Below are positions 8,290-17,604 of a DNA stretch of 64,000 bases, in pieces (within the stretch, counting starts at the first letter, position 1; each line of letters begins with the position of its first letter). The DNA is taken from the NCBI GenBank assembly GCA_020634625.1, contig JACKBJ010000002.1:124001-188000 (forward strand), read 5' to 3'. The translations under genes were made by a program, and so were the position numbers. The notes under the pieces were generated by a model. That model saw nothing but the letters and a program-made list of their open reading frames with translations. It made no database searches and was not told where the DNA came from. This DNA comes from Caldilineae bacterium. GTDB taxonomy: Bacteria > Chloroflexota > Anaerolineae > Epilineales > Epilineaceae.

Positions 8290-9547
8290 TGCCGAAGCCC
8301 CCGAGATCCGAGGCGGGCTGGCCTTCGGCCCGCTCTGGCGCATCGCGCGGCGCGACCTGGGCCGCAACCGGCGCCGCTCGCTCTTGAGCATGCTGGCCGT
8401 CGCGCTCGGCCTGGCCCTCCTGATCGCCTTCAACGGGCTCATCAACGGCGTCATGGACGACATGCGCGACAACACCATCCGCTACGACACGGGCCATCTG
8501 CAGCTTCGGCGCCCGGACTACGACGCCGATAGCCTGAGCCTGCGCGGCAGCGAGCTGGTGGACGACCTGGATGCGCGCCTGGCGCGCCTGCGGGCCATGG
8601 ACGGCGTGCGCGTCGCCTCGCCGGTGTTGTGGATCCGCGGCCTGATGACCGGCGCCGAGGAGTCGGTGGACCTGCGCCTGATCGGCATCGACCCCGAGTC
8701 GGAGCTCCACGCGCCCTTCCGCGATGCGCTGGCGGCCGGCGACTTCCTGAGCGCCGACGATCGCGACGGGGTGCTGATCGGCCGTCGTCTGGCCGAGAAG
8801 ATGGGCCTGGCGCCCGGCGACAAGGCCCCGCTGGCGGTGGTCGATGCCGAGGGCAAGCTCGACGAGGGCCTGTTCACGGTGCGCGGGGTCTTCGACACCG
8901 GTCTGATCGTCTACGACGAGAGCGTGGCGCTGATGAGCCTGAGCAAGGCCCAGGCCTTCGGCCAGGCCCGCGGCCGGGCCAGCGCCATCGTGCTGCTGCT
9001 CGATCGGGCGGACGACGCGGCGCGCCTGGCCGCGACCCTGGACGAGCCGGGCCTGCGGGCGCTGAGCTGGCTCGACCTGAACGAGCTGCTGGGCTACTAC
9101 CTCGGGACGGTCAAGCGCTTCTACTGGCTGCTCGACGCCATCGTCATGCTGGTGGTGGCGGTGGTCATCGCCAACACCCTGCTGATGGCGGTCTTCGAGC
9201 GCATCCGCGAGGTGGGGATCCTGGCCGCGCTGGGCATGCGCGGGCGCCAGATCCTGCAGCTCTTCATGCTCGAGGCCCTGGCGCTGGGGCTGCTGGGCTG
9301 CGCCGTCGGCATCGGGCTCGGTCTGGCCGGCGTGGCCTGGCTGCAGACGGTGGGCATCGACTTCGGCGAAGAGGCCATGTCAGGCGCCGGCAACCTGGCC
9401 ATGGGCAGCGTCATGCACGGCCGCATCGACCTGCTCCAGGTGCTGCTGCTGACGCTCTGGACCCTGGCGGTCATCGGCCTGGCCTCGCTCTACCCGGCCT
9501 GGTTCGCGGCACGCATGGAGCCGGTCGACGCGCTGCGCCAGACCTGA
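8282..9547 (+). CDS. ABC transporter permease, FtsX/MacB/LolC-E family (second of two)
   Basis: The 421-residue protein has the same plan as its neighbour: N-terminal helix (about 32-55), extracytoplasmic core, and three C-terminal helices. The loops FERIREVGILAALGM and YPAWFAAR match those in the first permease. The two permeases probably form a heterodimer. ATG 8282 lies inside the end of the first permease gene, which indicates translational coupling. The ATPase gene follows after a 23-base gap. The signal for substrate identity, such as an adjacent lipoprotein or membrane-fusion protein, is missing from the window. Confidence 0.9.
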   Translation: MSSAEAPEIRGGLAFGPLWRIARRDLGRNRRRSLLSMLAVALGLALLIAFNGLINGVMDDMRDNTIRYDTGHLQLRRPDYDADSLSLRGSELVDDLDARLARLRAMDGVRVASPVLWIRGLMTGAEESVDLRLIGIDPESELHAPFRDALAAGDFLSADDRDGVLIGRRLAEKMGLAPGDKAPLAVVDAEGKLDEGLFTVRGVFDTGLIVYDESVALMSLSKAQAFGQARGRASAIVLLLDRADDAARLAATLDEPGLRALSWLDLNELLGYYLGTVKRFYWLLDAIVMLVVAVVIANTLLMAVFERIREVGILAALGMRGRQILQLFMLEALALGLLGCAVGIGLGLAGVAWLQTVGIDFGEEAMSGAGNLAMGSVMHGRIDLLQVLLLTLWTLAVIGLASLYPAWFAARMEPVDALRQT

Positions 9548-9570
9548 TCCCCGAGACAAGGAAGACCCGC

Positions 9571-10284
<714 letters not shown>

Positions 10285-10313
10285 AGCGAGGGCCCAGCGG
10301 GCCCTCGCTCTTC
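10285..10313. terminator. Intrinsic terminator between convergent genes
   Basis: A perfect 11-bp stem (10285-10295 with 10299-10309) encloses a 3-base AGC loop and is followed by CTTC. It begins right after the ATPase stop and probably ends transcription from the ABC operon. The T run is weak. Confidence 0.65.
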
Positions 10314-10337
10314 ATCGATCCATCGGCGTCCGGACGA

Positions 10338-11036
10338 TCAGGCGTCCGAGCCGCTCCAAAGCGTGCGCTGCGGGGCGCGGGGCGCCCAGCCGCGGGTCTG
10401 CTCGCCGTCGGTCCGCGCGTCGCCGGGCATGCCGCGGTGGAAGCCGCGCATGCCGGCGCCGTCCGGCACGCCGCCGAAGCCGCGCATACCGTGGCCGCGC
10501 ATGCCGGCACCCATGCAGCCGCCGTGCATGCCGGCCTTGCCGCCGGCGTCCTTCAGCGCGTCGGCCTGGGCCTGCGTGATCACGCCGTCCGTGACGGCCT
10601 TGGCCAGGGCCTTGTCATAGGCTGCCTGGAAGCGCTCGGCGTAGGCAGCCTTGTCCAGGTCCTGCTCCGCGAGCAGGTCCTGGGTGCTGCCCTTCGCGCG
10701 GGCATCCGCCAGGGCCTCGGGCGTGACGCCGAGGGCCTCGGCCATCAGGGCCTCGCGGTCGATGCTGCGGTCCAGGGCGCGCCGCGCGCGCATCAGGTCC
10801 GCCTGCTCGGCGTCGATGCGTCCGCTCTCGACCATGCGGTCCAGGTTGGCGTCCATCGCCTTGTCCTGGGCCGCCTGGAACTCTTCGATCGGAATGCCGA
10901 GCGCGTCGGCCAGATCCTGACCCCGGTCCGCACCATGGCCCCAGCCTCCGTGGGCGAAGGCCCGCGGCGCGACGAACACCGCTGCGGCAAGCGCCAGAGC
11001 GCCGCCGAGGGCGGCCAACTTCATGCTTCGCTTCAT
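10338..11036 (-). CDS. Secreted His/Met/Gly-rich small protein with two alpha-helical repeats
   Basis: The 232-residue protein has a clear Sec signal peptide ending AFAHGG (about 28-30). Two related helical segments follow: LGIPIEEFQ...IDAEQADLM (about 47-85) and LGVTPEALA...ITQAQADAL (about 100-165). They resemble the DUF2680-like pattern. The tail (about 167-215) is rich in Gly, Met, His and Arg, as in MHGGCMGAGMRGHGMRG, which could bind metal; this is an inference only. AAGGAG lies 7 bases before the ATG at 11036. The gene converges on the ABC operon and diverges from nrdJ. Confidence 0.75.
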   Translation of the reverse strand: MKRSMKLAALGGALALAAAVFVAPRAFAHGGWGHGADRGQDLADALGIPIEEFQAAQDKAMDANLDRMVESGRIDAEQADLMRARRALDRSIDREALMAEALGVTPEALADARAKGSTQDLLAEQDLDKAAYAERFQAAYDKALAKAVTDGVITQAQADALKDAGGKAGMHGGCMGAGMRGHGMRGFGGVPDGAGMRGFHRGMPGDARTDGEQTRGWAPRAPQRTLWSGSDA

Positions 11037-11488
11037 AGGCTGCTCCTTTTCGTTGCCGGTCGAGCCGGCGCCCGTTCGGGTGCGAGCGGCTCGCTTGCGG
11101 TATCATGCACCCGGTCCATGAGCGGCGTCTAAGCGGAGCGTGACCCATGTGTTATCGGGGCGTGACGCGCTGCCCGCAGCGGCGCCCAGAACCCTCTGGT
11201 GGGGCGCCTGTCCGGGGCCCGAAAAGTCATCCGAGATTGCACGGAAAGGGGCTTTGCAGGCTCCGATCGACATGGTACAATCGATCCCCTGCGCACGAGA
11301 TGTAGTGGTGCCTCGCGCAAGGCGGCCGTCTATATGGGGTTGCTCGCGCGACCCATTTCGGCCAGGTCTGACCCGCAACCCGTTCGATCGCGTCCGCACC
11401 TCACGGCCCGATCCGGCAATCGTGTCCGCTGGTCGGCCGGTCTGTCCATCCTTCGCCCAGCTGTGCCCCAAGCCCCAGGAGATCGTCG
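11037..11488. other. 452-base divergent intergenic region upstream of nrdJ
   Basis: The only convincing signal here is the nrdJ-directed promoter at 11254-11281. No cobalamin-riboswitch B12 box and no NrdR-box pair were found by eye. No protein gene is supported. Confidence 0.5.
11254..11281 (+). promoter_or_regulatory. Probable promoter of nrdJ
   Basis: TTGCAG at 11254-11259 and TACAAT at 11276-11281 are separated by 16 bases. The implied 5' leader is about 200 bases. Confidence 0.55.
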
Positions 11489-14143
11489 ATGTCAGAGGTC
11501 AATCCCGGAACCCAGCCCCCCAGCAACGGCCTGCTCAAGACCCTCGTGCCCGAAGGCGCCAGGCGCGAGAACGGGGTCGCGCCGACTCGGATGCGCGCGC
11601 CGATCGAGGGTCGCCGCGTCGCGCCCGGCGACGCCAACGCCCTCAACGCGCTGGGTGAGAAGATCTTCCTGGATCGCTATGCGCTCAAGGACATGGACCG
11701 CAGCCACATCACGGTGGGCGACACGGTGGTGGTCTGCGTCAACACCGAGACCGGCCAGCGCGAGGTGGGGCGCGTCGAGCGGGTCGACGGGGGCGAGGTG
11801 CAGGTGCGGCTTTCGGAGGATGAGCTGGTCTCGCGCGCCATCGAGCACGTCGATCGGCCGCTGGAGATCCACCCGGACCAGATGCAGGCGCGCGTGGCGC
11901 GCGGCATCGCGGCGGTGGAGGACGAGGCGCTGCGGCCCGACTGGGAGGACCGCTTCCGCTGGCTGCTCGAGGGCTGGAAGTTCGTGCCGGGTGGGCGCAT
12001 CCTGGCCGGCGCCGGCAGCGGTCACGAGCTGACCTTCTACAACTGCTACGTGGTGCCGAGCCCGAAGGACTCGCGCGACGGCATCATCGAGACCCTGTCG
12101 AACATGACCGAGATCATGTCGCGCGGCGGTGGCGTGGGGATCAACCTGTCCAGCCTGCGGCCGCGCTACGCGCCGGTGCGCGGCGTCAACGGTCGCTCGA
12201 GCGGTTCGGTGTCCTGGGGCTCGCTGTACAGCTTCGTGACCGGTCTGATCGAGCAGGGCGGCAGCCGTCGCGGCGCGCTGATGCTGATCCTCAACGTCTG
12301 GCACCCGGATGTGCTCGAGTTCATCCGGGCCAAGACCGAGGCCGGCCGCATCACCAACGCCAACATCTCGGTCGGCATCACCGATGCCTTCATGGAGGCG
12401 GTCAAGGCCGATGCCGACTGGGACCTGGTCTTCCCGGACACCGGTCACCCCGACTTCGAGACCGAGTGGAACGGCGACCTGGCCGGATGGCAGGCCGCCG
12501 GCCGGCCGGTGATCCACCACAAGACGGTGCGCGCCCGCGAGATGTGGGACACCATCGTCGAGAGCGCCTGGGCCAGCGCCGAGCCGGGCCTGTGGTTCAT
12601 CGACCGCGCCAACAAGATGAGCAACTCCTGGTACTACGCGCCCCTGGTCTGCACGAACCCCTGCGGCGAGCAGCCGCTTCCGGGCTGGTCGGTCTGCAAC
12701 CTGGGCGCGCTGAACCTGAGCCGCTTCGGCGCCGAGGGCGGCAAGGTGGCCTGGGAGGATCTGGGCAAGGCGGTGCGCTATGCCGTGCGCTTCCTGGACA
12801 ACGTCATCGACGCCACGCCCTACTTCTTCGAGACCAACCGCGACCAGCAGCTCTCGGAGCGGCGGGTGGGTCTGGGCACGATGGGGCTGGCCGAGCTGAT
12901 GATCCACTGCGGCGTGCGCTACGGCAGCCCGGAGGGCAACGCCTTCCTGGACGAGCTCTACGGCTTCATCGCCGCCGAGTCCTATCTGGCCTCGGCCGAC
13001 AACGCGGCCGAGAAGGGCAGCTTCCCCCGCTTCAACGCCGAGAAGCACCTGCAGAGCGGCTTCGTCCGCGGCATGCCCGATCGGGTGCGTCGGGCGGTGG
13101 CCGAGAAGGGCATCCGCAACGTGACCCTGCTCACCCAGGCGCCGACCGGCACCACCGGCACGATGGTCAGCACCTCGACCGGCATCGAGCCCTTCTTCTC
13201 CTGGACCTATTACCGCAAGAGCCGTCTGGGCTGGCACGAGGAGAAGGTCGAGGTGCTGGCCGACTGGGAGAAGGCCAATCCGGGCGCGGAGCGGCCCGAC
13301 TACTTCGTGACCTCGATGGAGCTGGCTCCCGAGGACCACGTGGGCGTGCAGGCGGCCATCCAGCGCTGGGTCGACTCGTCGATCTCCAAGACCTGCAACG
13401 TGCCCAACGAATACACGGTCGAGGAGACCCGGGCGCTCTACGAGCTGATGTGGTCCTCGGGCTGCAAGGGCGGCACGGTCTACCGCGACGGCTCGCGTGA
13501 CGAGCAGGTGCTGCACCTGACCGACGAGTCCAAGGATGGGGCCAAGACCCAGGACGCCGGAGCCGCGGCGCCGGCGGCGCCGGCGCGGCCGACCACCGAT
13601 GAGCTGGCGATGGCCGCCTCGGCGATGAGCGCGCAGGTGCAGTCGCGGCCGCGGCTGCTCCTGGGCAGCACGCACCGCATGGTCACGCCGGTGGGCAAGG
13701 CCTACGTGACGGTCAACCGCGGCGAGGACGGCGACCCCTTCGAGGTCTTCGTGAACCTGGGCAAGGCCGGCAGCGACCTGGCGGCCGATGCCGAGGCGCT
13801 GGGCCGGCTGATCAGCCTGATCCTGCGCATGCCCAGCCCGCTGGACGTCGAGGAGCGGATGGCCAACATCATCTCGAACCTCGACGGCATCGGCGGCAGC
13901 CGCTCGATCGGTTTCGGCATGGACCGCATCCGCAGCCTGCCGGACGGCATCGCGCGGGCGCTCGAGCAGGACCAGCACGGGGCGCGCGATGCGGCGCCGT
14001 CGGCCGGGCTGGGGCTCAAGGCCGGCGGCGAGAACCCGCAGCTGCTTCCGGGGGCCGATCTGTGTCCGGTCTGTGGCCACGCGGCCTTCATGCACATCGA
14101 GGGCTGTCACAAGTGCTTCAGCTGCGGACATTCCGAGTGCTAG
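11489..14143 (+). CDS. nrdJ: Adenosylcobalamin-dependent (class II) ribonucleotide reductase
   Basis: The 884-residue enzyme reduces ribonucleotides to deoxyribonucleotides using a thiyl radical generated from coenzyme B12, so it works with or without oxygen. The radical cysteine C392 with N390 and E394 lies in NPCGE. The redox pair is C186 (FYNCYV) and C403 (SVCNLG). The phosphate-binding loop QAPTGTTGTM is present. The N-terminal region has an extra beta-rich insert (about 74-125) between conserved segments. The C-terminus ends in a four-cysteine zinc ribbon (CPVCG...CHKCFSC, about 866-884), as in the long NrdJ form. CAGGAGA precedes the ATG. No thioredoxin or B12 gene is adjacent. Confidence 0.96.
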   Translation: MSEVNPGTQPPSNGLLKTLVPEGARRENGVAPTRMRAPIEGRRVAPGDANALNALGEKIFLDRYALKDMDRSHITVGDTVVVCVNTETGQREVGRVERVDGGEVQVRLSEDELVSRAIEHVDRPLEIHPDQMQARVARGIAAVEDEALRPDWEDRFRWLLEGWKFVPGGRILAGAGSGHELTFYNCYVVPSPKDSRDGIIETLSNMTEIMSRGGGVGINLSSLRPRYAPVRGVNGRSSGSVSWGSLYSFVTGLIEQGGSRRGALMLILNVWHPDVLEFIRAKTEAGRITNANISVGITDAFMEAVKADADWDLVFPDTGHPDFETEWNGDLAGWQAAGRPVIHHKTVRAREMWDTIVESAWASAEPGLWFIDRANKMSNSWYYAPLVCTNPCGEQPLPGWSVCNLGALNLSRFGAEGGKVAWEDLGKAVRYAVRFLDNVIDATPYFFETNRDQQLSERRVGLGTMGLAELMIHCGVRYGSPEGNAFLDELYGFIAAESYLASADNAAEKGSFPRFNAEKHLQSGFVRGMPDRVRRAVAEKGIRNVTLLTQAPTGTTGTMVSTSTGIEPFFSWTYYRKSRLGWHEEKVEVLADWEKANPGAERPDYFVTSMELAPEDHVGVQAAIQRWVDSSISKTCNVPNEYTVEETRALYELMWSSGCKGGTVYRDGSRDEQVLHLTDESKDGAKTQDAGAAAPAAPARPTTDELAMAASAMSAQVQSRPRLLLGSTHRMVTPVGKAYVTVNRGEDGDPFEVFVNLGKAGSDLAADAEALGRLISLILRMPSPLDVEERMANIISNLDGIGGSRSIGFGMDRIRSLPDGIARALEQDQHGARDAAPSAGLGLKAGGENPQLLPGADLCPVCGHAAFMHIEGCHKCFSCGHSEC

Positions 14144-14186
14144 TCCGAGCGCCAGGTCGTCGCTAGCGACCTGAAGCGGGGAGCGA

Positions 14187-14222
14187 GACGGGGCTCGGCG
14201 CCTGATGGGGCCGGGCCCCGTC
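14187..14222 (+). terminator. Probable terminator of nrdJ
   Basis: An 8-bp GACGGGGC/GCCCCGTC stem (14187-14194 with 14215-14222) lies about 45 bases after the stop. A second hairpin (14153-14159 with 14167-14173) precedes it. There is no clean T run. Confidence 0.45.
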
Positions 14223-14330
14223 GGCGTTTGGTGGAGGCGGGCTGTGGGCTGCGGGGCTTGGCTGCGGGGCCGCTTGCTGGGCGGGCGGGTGGGGGAAGCG
14301 CGCCCAACTGGATGGTAGAAGGAGGCGGAC

Positions 14331-16331
14331 ATGGGCGCTTGGGAGCCGGGCGGGTGGCGGCGGACGGGCGTGAGCCTTCGAGCCGGTGGGCGGAAGGGGC
14401 TCGCGCCAGGGCCGGCCGAGGGCCTGGCCTGGCTGGGGTTGGGGCTGCTCCTGGTGGGGCTGGTCTCGGTGCTGGCACGGGCCGAGGCGCCGCCGCGGCA
14501 AGCGGGCGCGGCGCCGGTGGTGAGCGGGCATCGGCTCGAGAAGCGCTGGGTCTACCTGCAAACGAACTTCCAGGCGGCGGGAAACGTGGCGCGGGTCGAG
14601 TCGATCCTCGATCGAGCGGCGGCGGCGGGTTACAACGGGGTGGTCTTCGCGGACGTCAAGTTCGGGCGCTTGGACGACGGATCGCTGATCGAGGCCTACT
14701 ACGCGAACCTGCAGCGGGTGCTGGCGCATGCGGTCGGGCTGGGGCTGACGGTGATCCCGGCGACGGCGGACTTCGGCTACTCGGAGAGCATCCTATGGCA
14801 CGATCCGAACCTGGCCGAGGGCCTGCCGGTGCGCGGCGAGCGCTACCGGGCCGAAGGCGGACGCCTGGTGTTGGAGCCCGGGCCGGGGTTGGTGAACGGG
14901 GACTTCGAGCAGCTGCCGGACGCGGGCGAGGTCGTTCCGGGCTGGAGCTGGCAGGATGGACCGGGGACGGCCAGCTTCGTGGATCGGCAGGTGCGCCAGG
15001 CCGGTCGGGCCAGCCTGCGCTTCGAGCGGCTGGGCACGACCAGCGCGCCCAGCGGCAACGGGCGGATCATGCAGCGCCTGGCGCTCGGACCCTGGCAGCA
15101 GCTCCACGCCCGGGTTTTCGTCCGGACCGAGGGATTCCGGGGCGGCGAGGTGCGGCTCCTGGTGCTGGGGCAGGATCCCAGCCGGACCCTGCAGTGGAAT
15201 CCGATTCCGGTGACGCCGGACATGGATTGGACCCGCTTCGACGTGACCTTCAACACGCTCGGCCATGAATCGGTCAACGTCTACCTGGGGGTCTGGGGCG
15301 GGCGCGAGGGCCGGATCTGGTTCGACGAGGCCTCGATCGAGCCGGCCGGGCCGGTGAACCTGGTGCGCCGGGCGGGTGCGCCGCTGCGGCTGACGAGCGC
15401 GGATGGGACGCGGGTCTTCGAGGAGGGGCGGGACCTGGAGCGGATCGAGGATCCGGGCTCGGGTCGGAGTCCCTGGCCGGGGAGCTTCGACCTGTGGCAT
15501 GCACCGCCCGAGATCCGGCTGCTGCCGGGCTCGCGGATCGGCGAGGGCGAGCGCCTCCGGCTGGACTACTACCACACGGCGCTGGTCTACGGCTCGCAGG
15601 TGACGGCCAGCCTGACCGAGCCGGCGGTCTTCGAGGTGGTGGGCGGGCAGCTGGCGAGCCTGAAGCGCGAGCTCGAGGCGGCCGGCGCCTTCTCGGGCTG
15701 GATGCTGGGCTACGACGAGATTCGGGTGCACGGCTGGGACGAGGCGCCCAGGGCCGGAGGCGGCAGCCCGGGCGAGGACCTGGCGTTCAGCCTGCGGACG
15801 GTGGCGGACCGGGCGCGCGAGCTCGCGCCGGGAGCCGCGCTGTACACCTGGTCGGACATGTTCGACCCCTACCACAACGCGGCCGCGCGCGCCGAGCCCT
15901 ACTACCTGGTCGATGGCGACTGGGCCGGCAGCTGGGCGGGCCTCGACCCGGGCATCGGCATCCTGAACTGGCATCACTTCGGCGCCGATCGGCGCGCGGC
16001 GGCGGCCTTCTTCGCCGAGCGGGGCCAGCGGCAGATCCTGGCGGGCTACTACGACCGGGCGCCGGGCGCCTTCGTCGACCGCGCCTGGTTGGCCGAGCTG
16101 GAGGGCCTGCCGGGCATCGAGGGGGTCATGTACACCCAGTGGGGCCGTGGCTACGACGACCTGGAGGCCTGGGCGGCGCATGTCTGGGGCGGGGCGACAT
16201 GGGTGGCGCCCGAGGCGACGCCCGAGCGGACGCCCGAGGCGACGGCGGCGATGACGCCTGGGGTGACGGAGACGGCCAGGGCAACGCCGCGCGCCTGGTA
16301 TCTGCCGAGCTTGGCCAAGCCGGGTCGCTAG
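14331..16331 (+). CDS. Secreted glycoside-hydrolase-like (beta/alpha barrel) protein with carbohydrate-binding-like insert
   Basis: The 666-residue protein was not assigned to a known family. A hydrophobic signal or anchor lies at about 32-50. The region beginning RWVYLQTNF (about 70-155) and the later region with GYDEIRVHGWDE, YTWSDMFDPY and VMYTQWG (about 455-620) look like halves of a hydrolase-type barrel. The DE pairs could be catalytic, which is an inference. Between them (about 185-345) is a beta-sandwich segment beginning NGDFEQLPD, resembling a carbohydrate-binding module. The C-terminus is a Thr/Pro-rich linker followed by WYLPSLAK. AGGAGG lies 5-10 bases before the ATG. The histidine-kinase gene begins 79 bases downstream. 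Confidence 0.6.
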   Translation: MGAWEPGGWRRTGVSLRAGGRKGLAPGPAEGLAWLGLGLLLVGLVSVLARAEAPPRQAGAAPVVSGHRLEKRWVYLQTNFQAAGNVARVESILDRAAAAGYNGVVFADVKFGRLDDGSLIEAYYANLQRVLAHAVGLGLTVIPATADFGYSESILWHDPNLAEGLPVRGERYRAEGGRLVLEPGPGLVNGDFEQLPDAGEVVPGWSWQDGPGTASFVDRQVRQAGRASLRFERLGTTSAPSGNGRIMQRLALGPWQQLHARVFVRTEGFRGGEVRLLVLGQDPSRTLQWNPIPVTPDMDWTRFDVTFNTLGHESVNVYLGVWGGREGRIWFDEASIEPAGPVNLVRRAGAPLRLTSADGTRVFEEGRDLERIEDPGSGRSPWPGSFDLWHAPPEIRLLPGSRIGEGERLRLDYYHTALVYGSQVTASLTEPAVFEVVGGQLASLKRELEAAGAFSGWMLGYDEIRVHGWDEAPRAGGGSPGEDLAFSLRTVADRARELAPGAALYTWSDMFDPYHNAAARAEPYYLVDGDWAGSWAGLDPGIGILNWHHFGADRRAAAAFFAERGQRQILAGYYDRAPGAFVDRAWLAELEGLPGIEGVMYTQWGRGYDDLEAWAAHVWGGATWVAPEATPERTPEATAAMTPGVTETARATPRAWYLPSLAKPGR

Positions 16332-16410
16332 CGCAGCATCCGGGCCGCGGCGGACGGGGCGGGGCGCGCGGCGGTTTGACTCGCGGTCGGCCACCGTGTA
16401 CAAGGCGGGC

Positions 16411-17604
16411 ATGAAGTCCTCAGGGTGGGCCGAGGGGATGCCGGGGCTGCCGGCGGCGCTGGCCGGGGTCGATGCGCCCCTGGATCTGCGCGGGCTGGTC
16501 TTCGGCGTGCTGGCGCTGGCGGTCTTGCTGGCCCTGGCCGCGGTGGCCCTGGATCGGCGTCTGCGGCGCGAGCCGCGTCTGCGCGGGCTGCCGGAGGCGG
16601 ATGCGGTGCTGGCGGCGCTGGGGCGTGCGCCGCTGGGCCTGCTGCTGCTGGACGCGGGCGGATCGGACGCACCGCGCTTCGTCAACCGCGAGGCGCGGCG
16701 CCTGCTGGGCCTGGCCGAGGTCGAGGACGCCCGGGGCTGGCCCGAGGCCGACTGGCGCCAGGCCATGGACGAGGACCGCCAGGCGGCCAGGCGGGAGGCC
16801 GGGCCGCGGCAGCGGCAGGTCGAGCTGGAGGCCGGGCGGGTGCTGCGCTGGTGGGTCTGCCCGCTGGGCGCGCTGGACCTGGTCGCGGTCTTCGACCAAA
16901 GCGCGCGGCATGCGGCCGAGCGCTCGGGGCGCTTGATGCTGGGCGACCTGGCGCACGAGCTGCGCACGCCGCTGGCGACCCTCACGACCCATCTCGAGGT
17001 GCAGGCGACCGAGGGGATCCCGAGCGAGGCCCGGGCCGCGTCGTTGGCGTTGGCGCGGGTCGAGGCGCTGCGGATGCGCCGGCTGGTGCGCGACATGTTG
17101 GCGCTGGGGCGCTTGGAGGCTGGCGGCGCCTTGGACCTGCGGCCGGTCGATGCCTATGGCCTGGCCGAGGAGGCCCTGGCCCGGCTACGGCCGGCCGCCG
17201 AGGAGGCGGGCCTGCGGTTGGACCTGGCGGCCGAGGGCGAGCTGCCGCGGGTCGAGGCGGATCCCGACGCCCTGCTCCGGGTGATCTCGAACCTCCTGGA
17301 CAACGCCATCCGGCATGGCGGCGCGGGCGGCTGGGTGCGGCTGAGCCTGGCGCGCGAAGGTGACGGGCTGCGCTGCCAGGTCGACGATGGCGGCGCCGGC
17401 ATCCCGGCCGAGGAGCTGCCGCGGGTGACCCAGCGCTTCCAGCGCGGCGCGGCCAGCGCCGAGACCCTCGGCAGCGGTCTGGGCCTGGCCATGGTGGTCG
17501 AGATCCTGCGCCGGCACGGCGCCCGGCTCGAGCTGCTGAGCCCGGTTCCGGGCGCGACGCGGGGCTGTCGGGCCAGCTTCTGGCTGCCGGAGGCGCTGGC
17601 ATGA
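16411..17604 (+). CDS. Sensor histidine kinase (HisKA/HATPase) with one membrane helix and PAS-like segment
   Basis: From the ATG at 16411 the protein has 397 residues; an in-frame GTG at 16396 would add five. A single membrane helix (about 28-48) is followed by a PAS-like region (about 65-165). The phosphoacceptor is H182 in LAHELRTPL. The catalytic domain has the N box (SNLLDNAIRHGG), G1 (DDGGAGIP) and G2 (GSGLGLAM). It autophosphorylates on ATP and passes phosphate to a response regulator. It overlaps the next gene in ATGA. The obvious partner is the regulator at 19295, although HELRTP-type kinases usually pair with OmpR-type regulators rather than NarL-type. Confidence 0.9.
   Translation: MKSSGWAEGMPGLPAALAGVDAPLDLRGLVFGVLALAVLLALAAVALDRRLRREPRLRGLPEADAVLAALGRAPLGLLLLDAGGSDAPRFVNREARRLLGLAEVEDARGWPEADWRQAMDEDRQAARREAGPRQRQVELEAGRVLRWWVCPLGALDLVAVFDQSARHAAERSGRLMLGDLAHELRTPLATLTTHLEVQATEGIPSEARAASLALARVEALRMRRLVRDMLALGRLEAGGALDLRPVDAYGLAEEALARLRPAAEEAGLRLDLAAEGELPRVEADPDALLRVISNLLDNAIRHGGAGGWVRLSLAREGDGLRCQVDDGGAGIPAEELPRVTQRFQRGAASAETLGSGLGLAMVVEILRRHGARLELLSPVPGATRGCRASFWLPEALA

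Noticed and set aside
11141..11488. Cobalamin riboswitch or NrdR box upstream of nrdJ
   Set aside because: A B12-dependent enzyme made this plausible, but no B12-box core or paired NrdR-box sequences were found.
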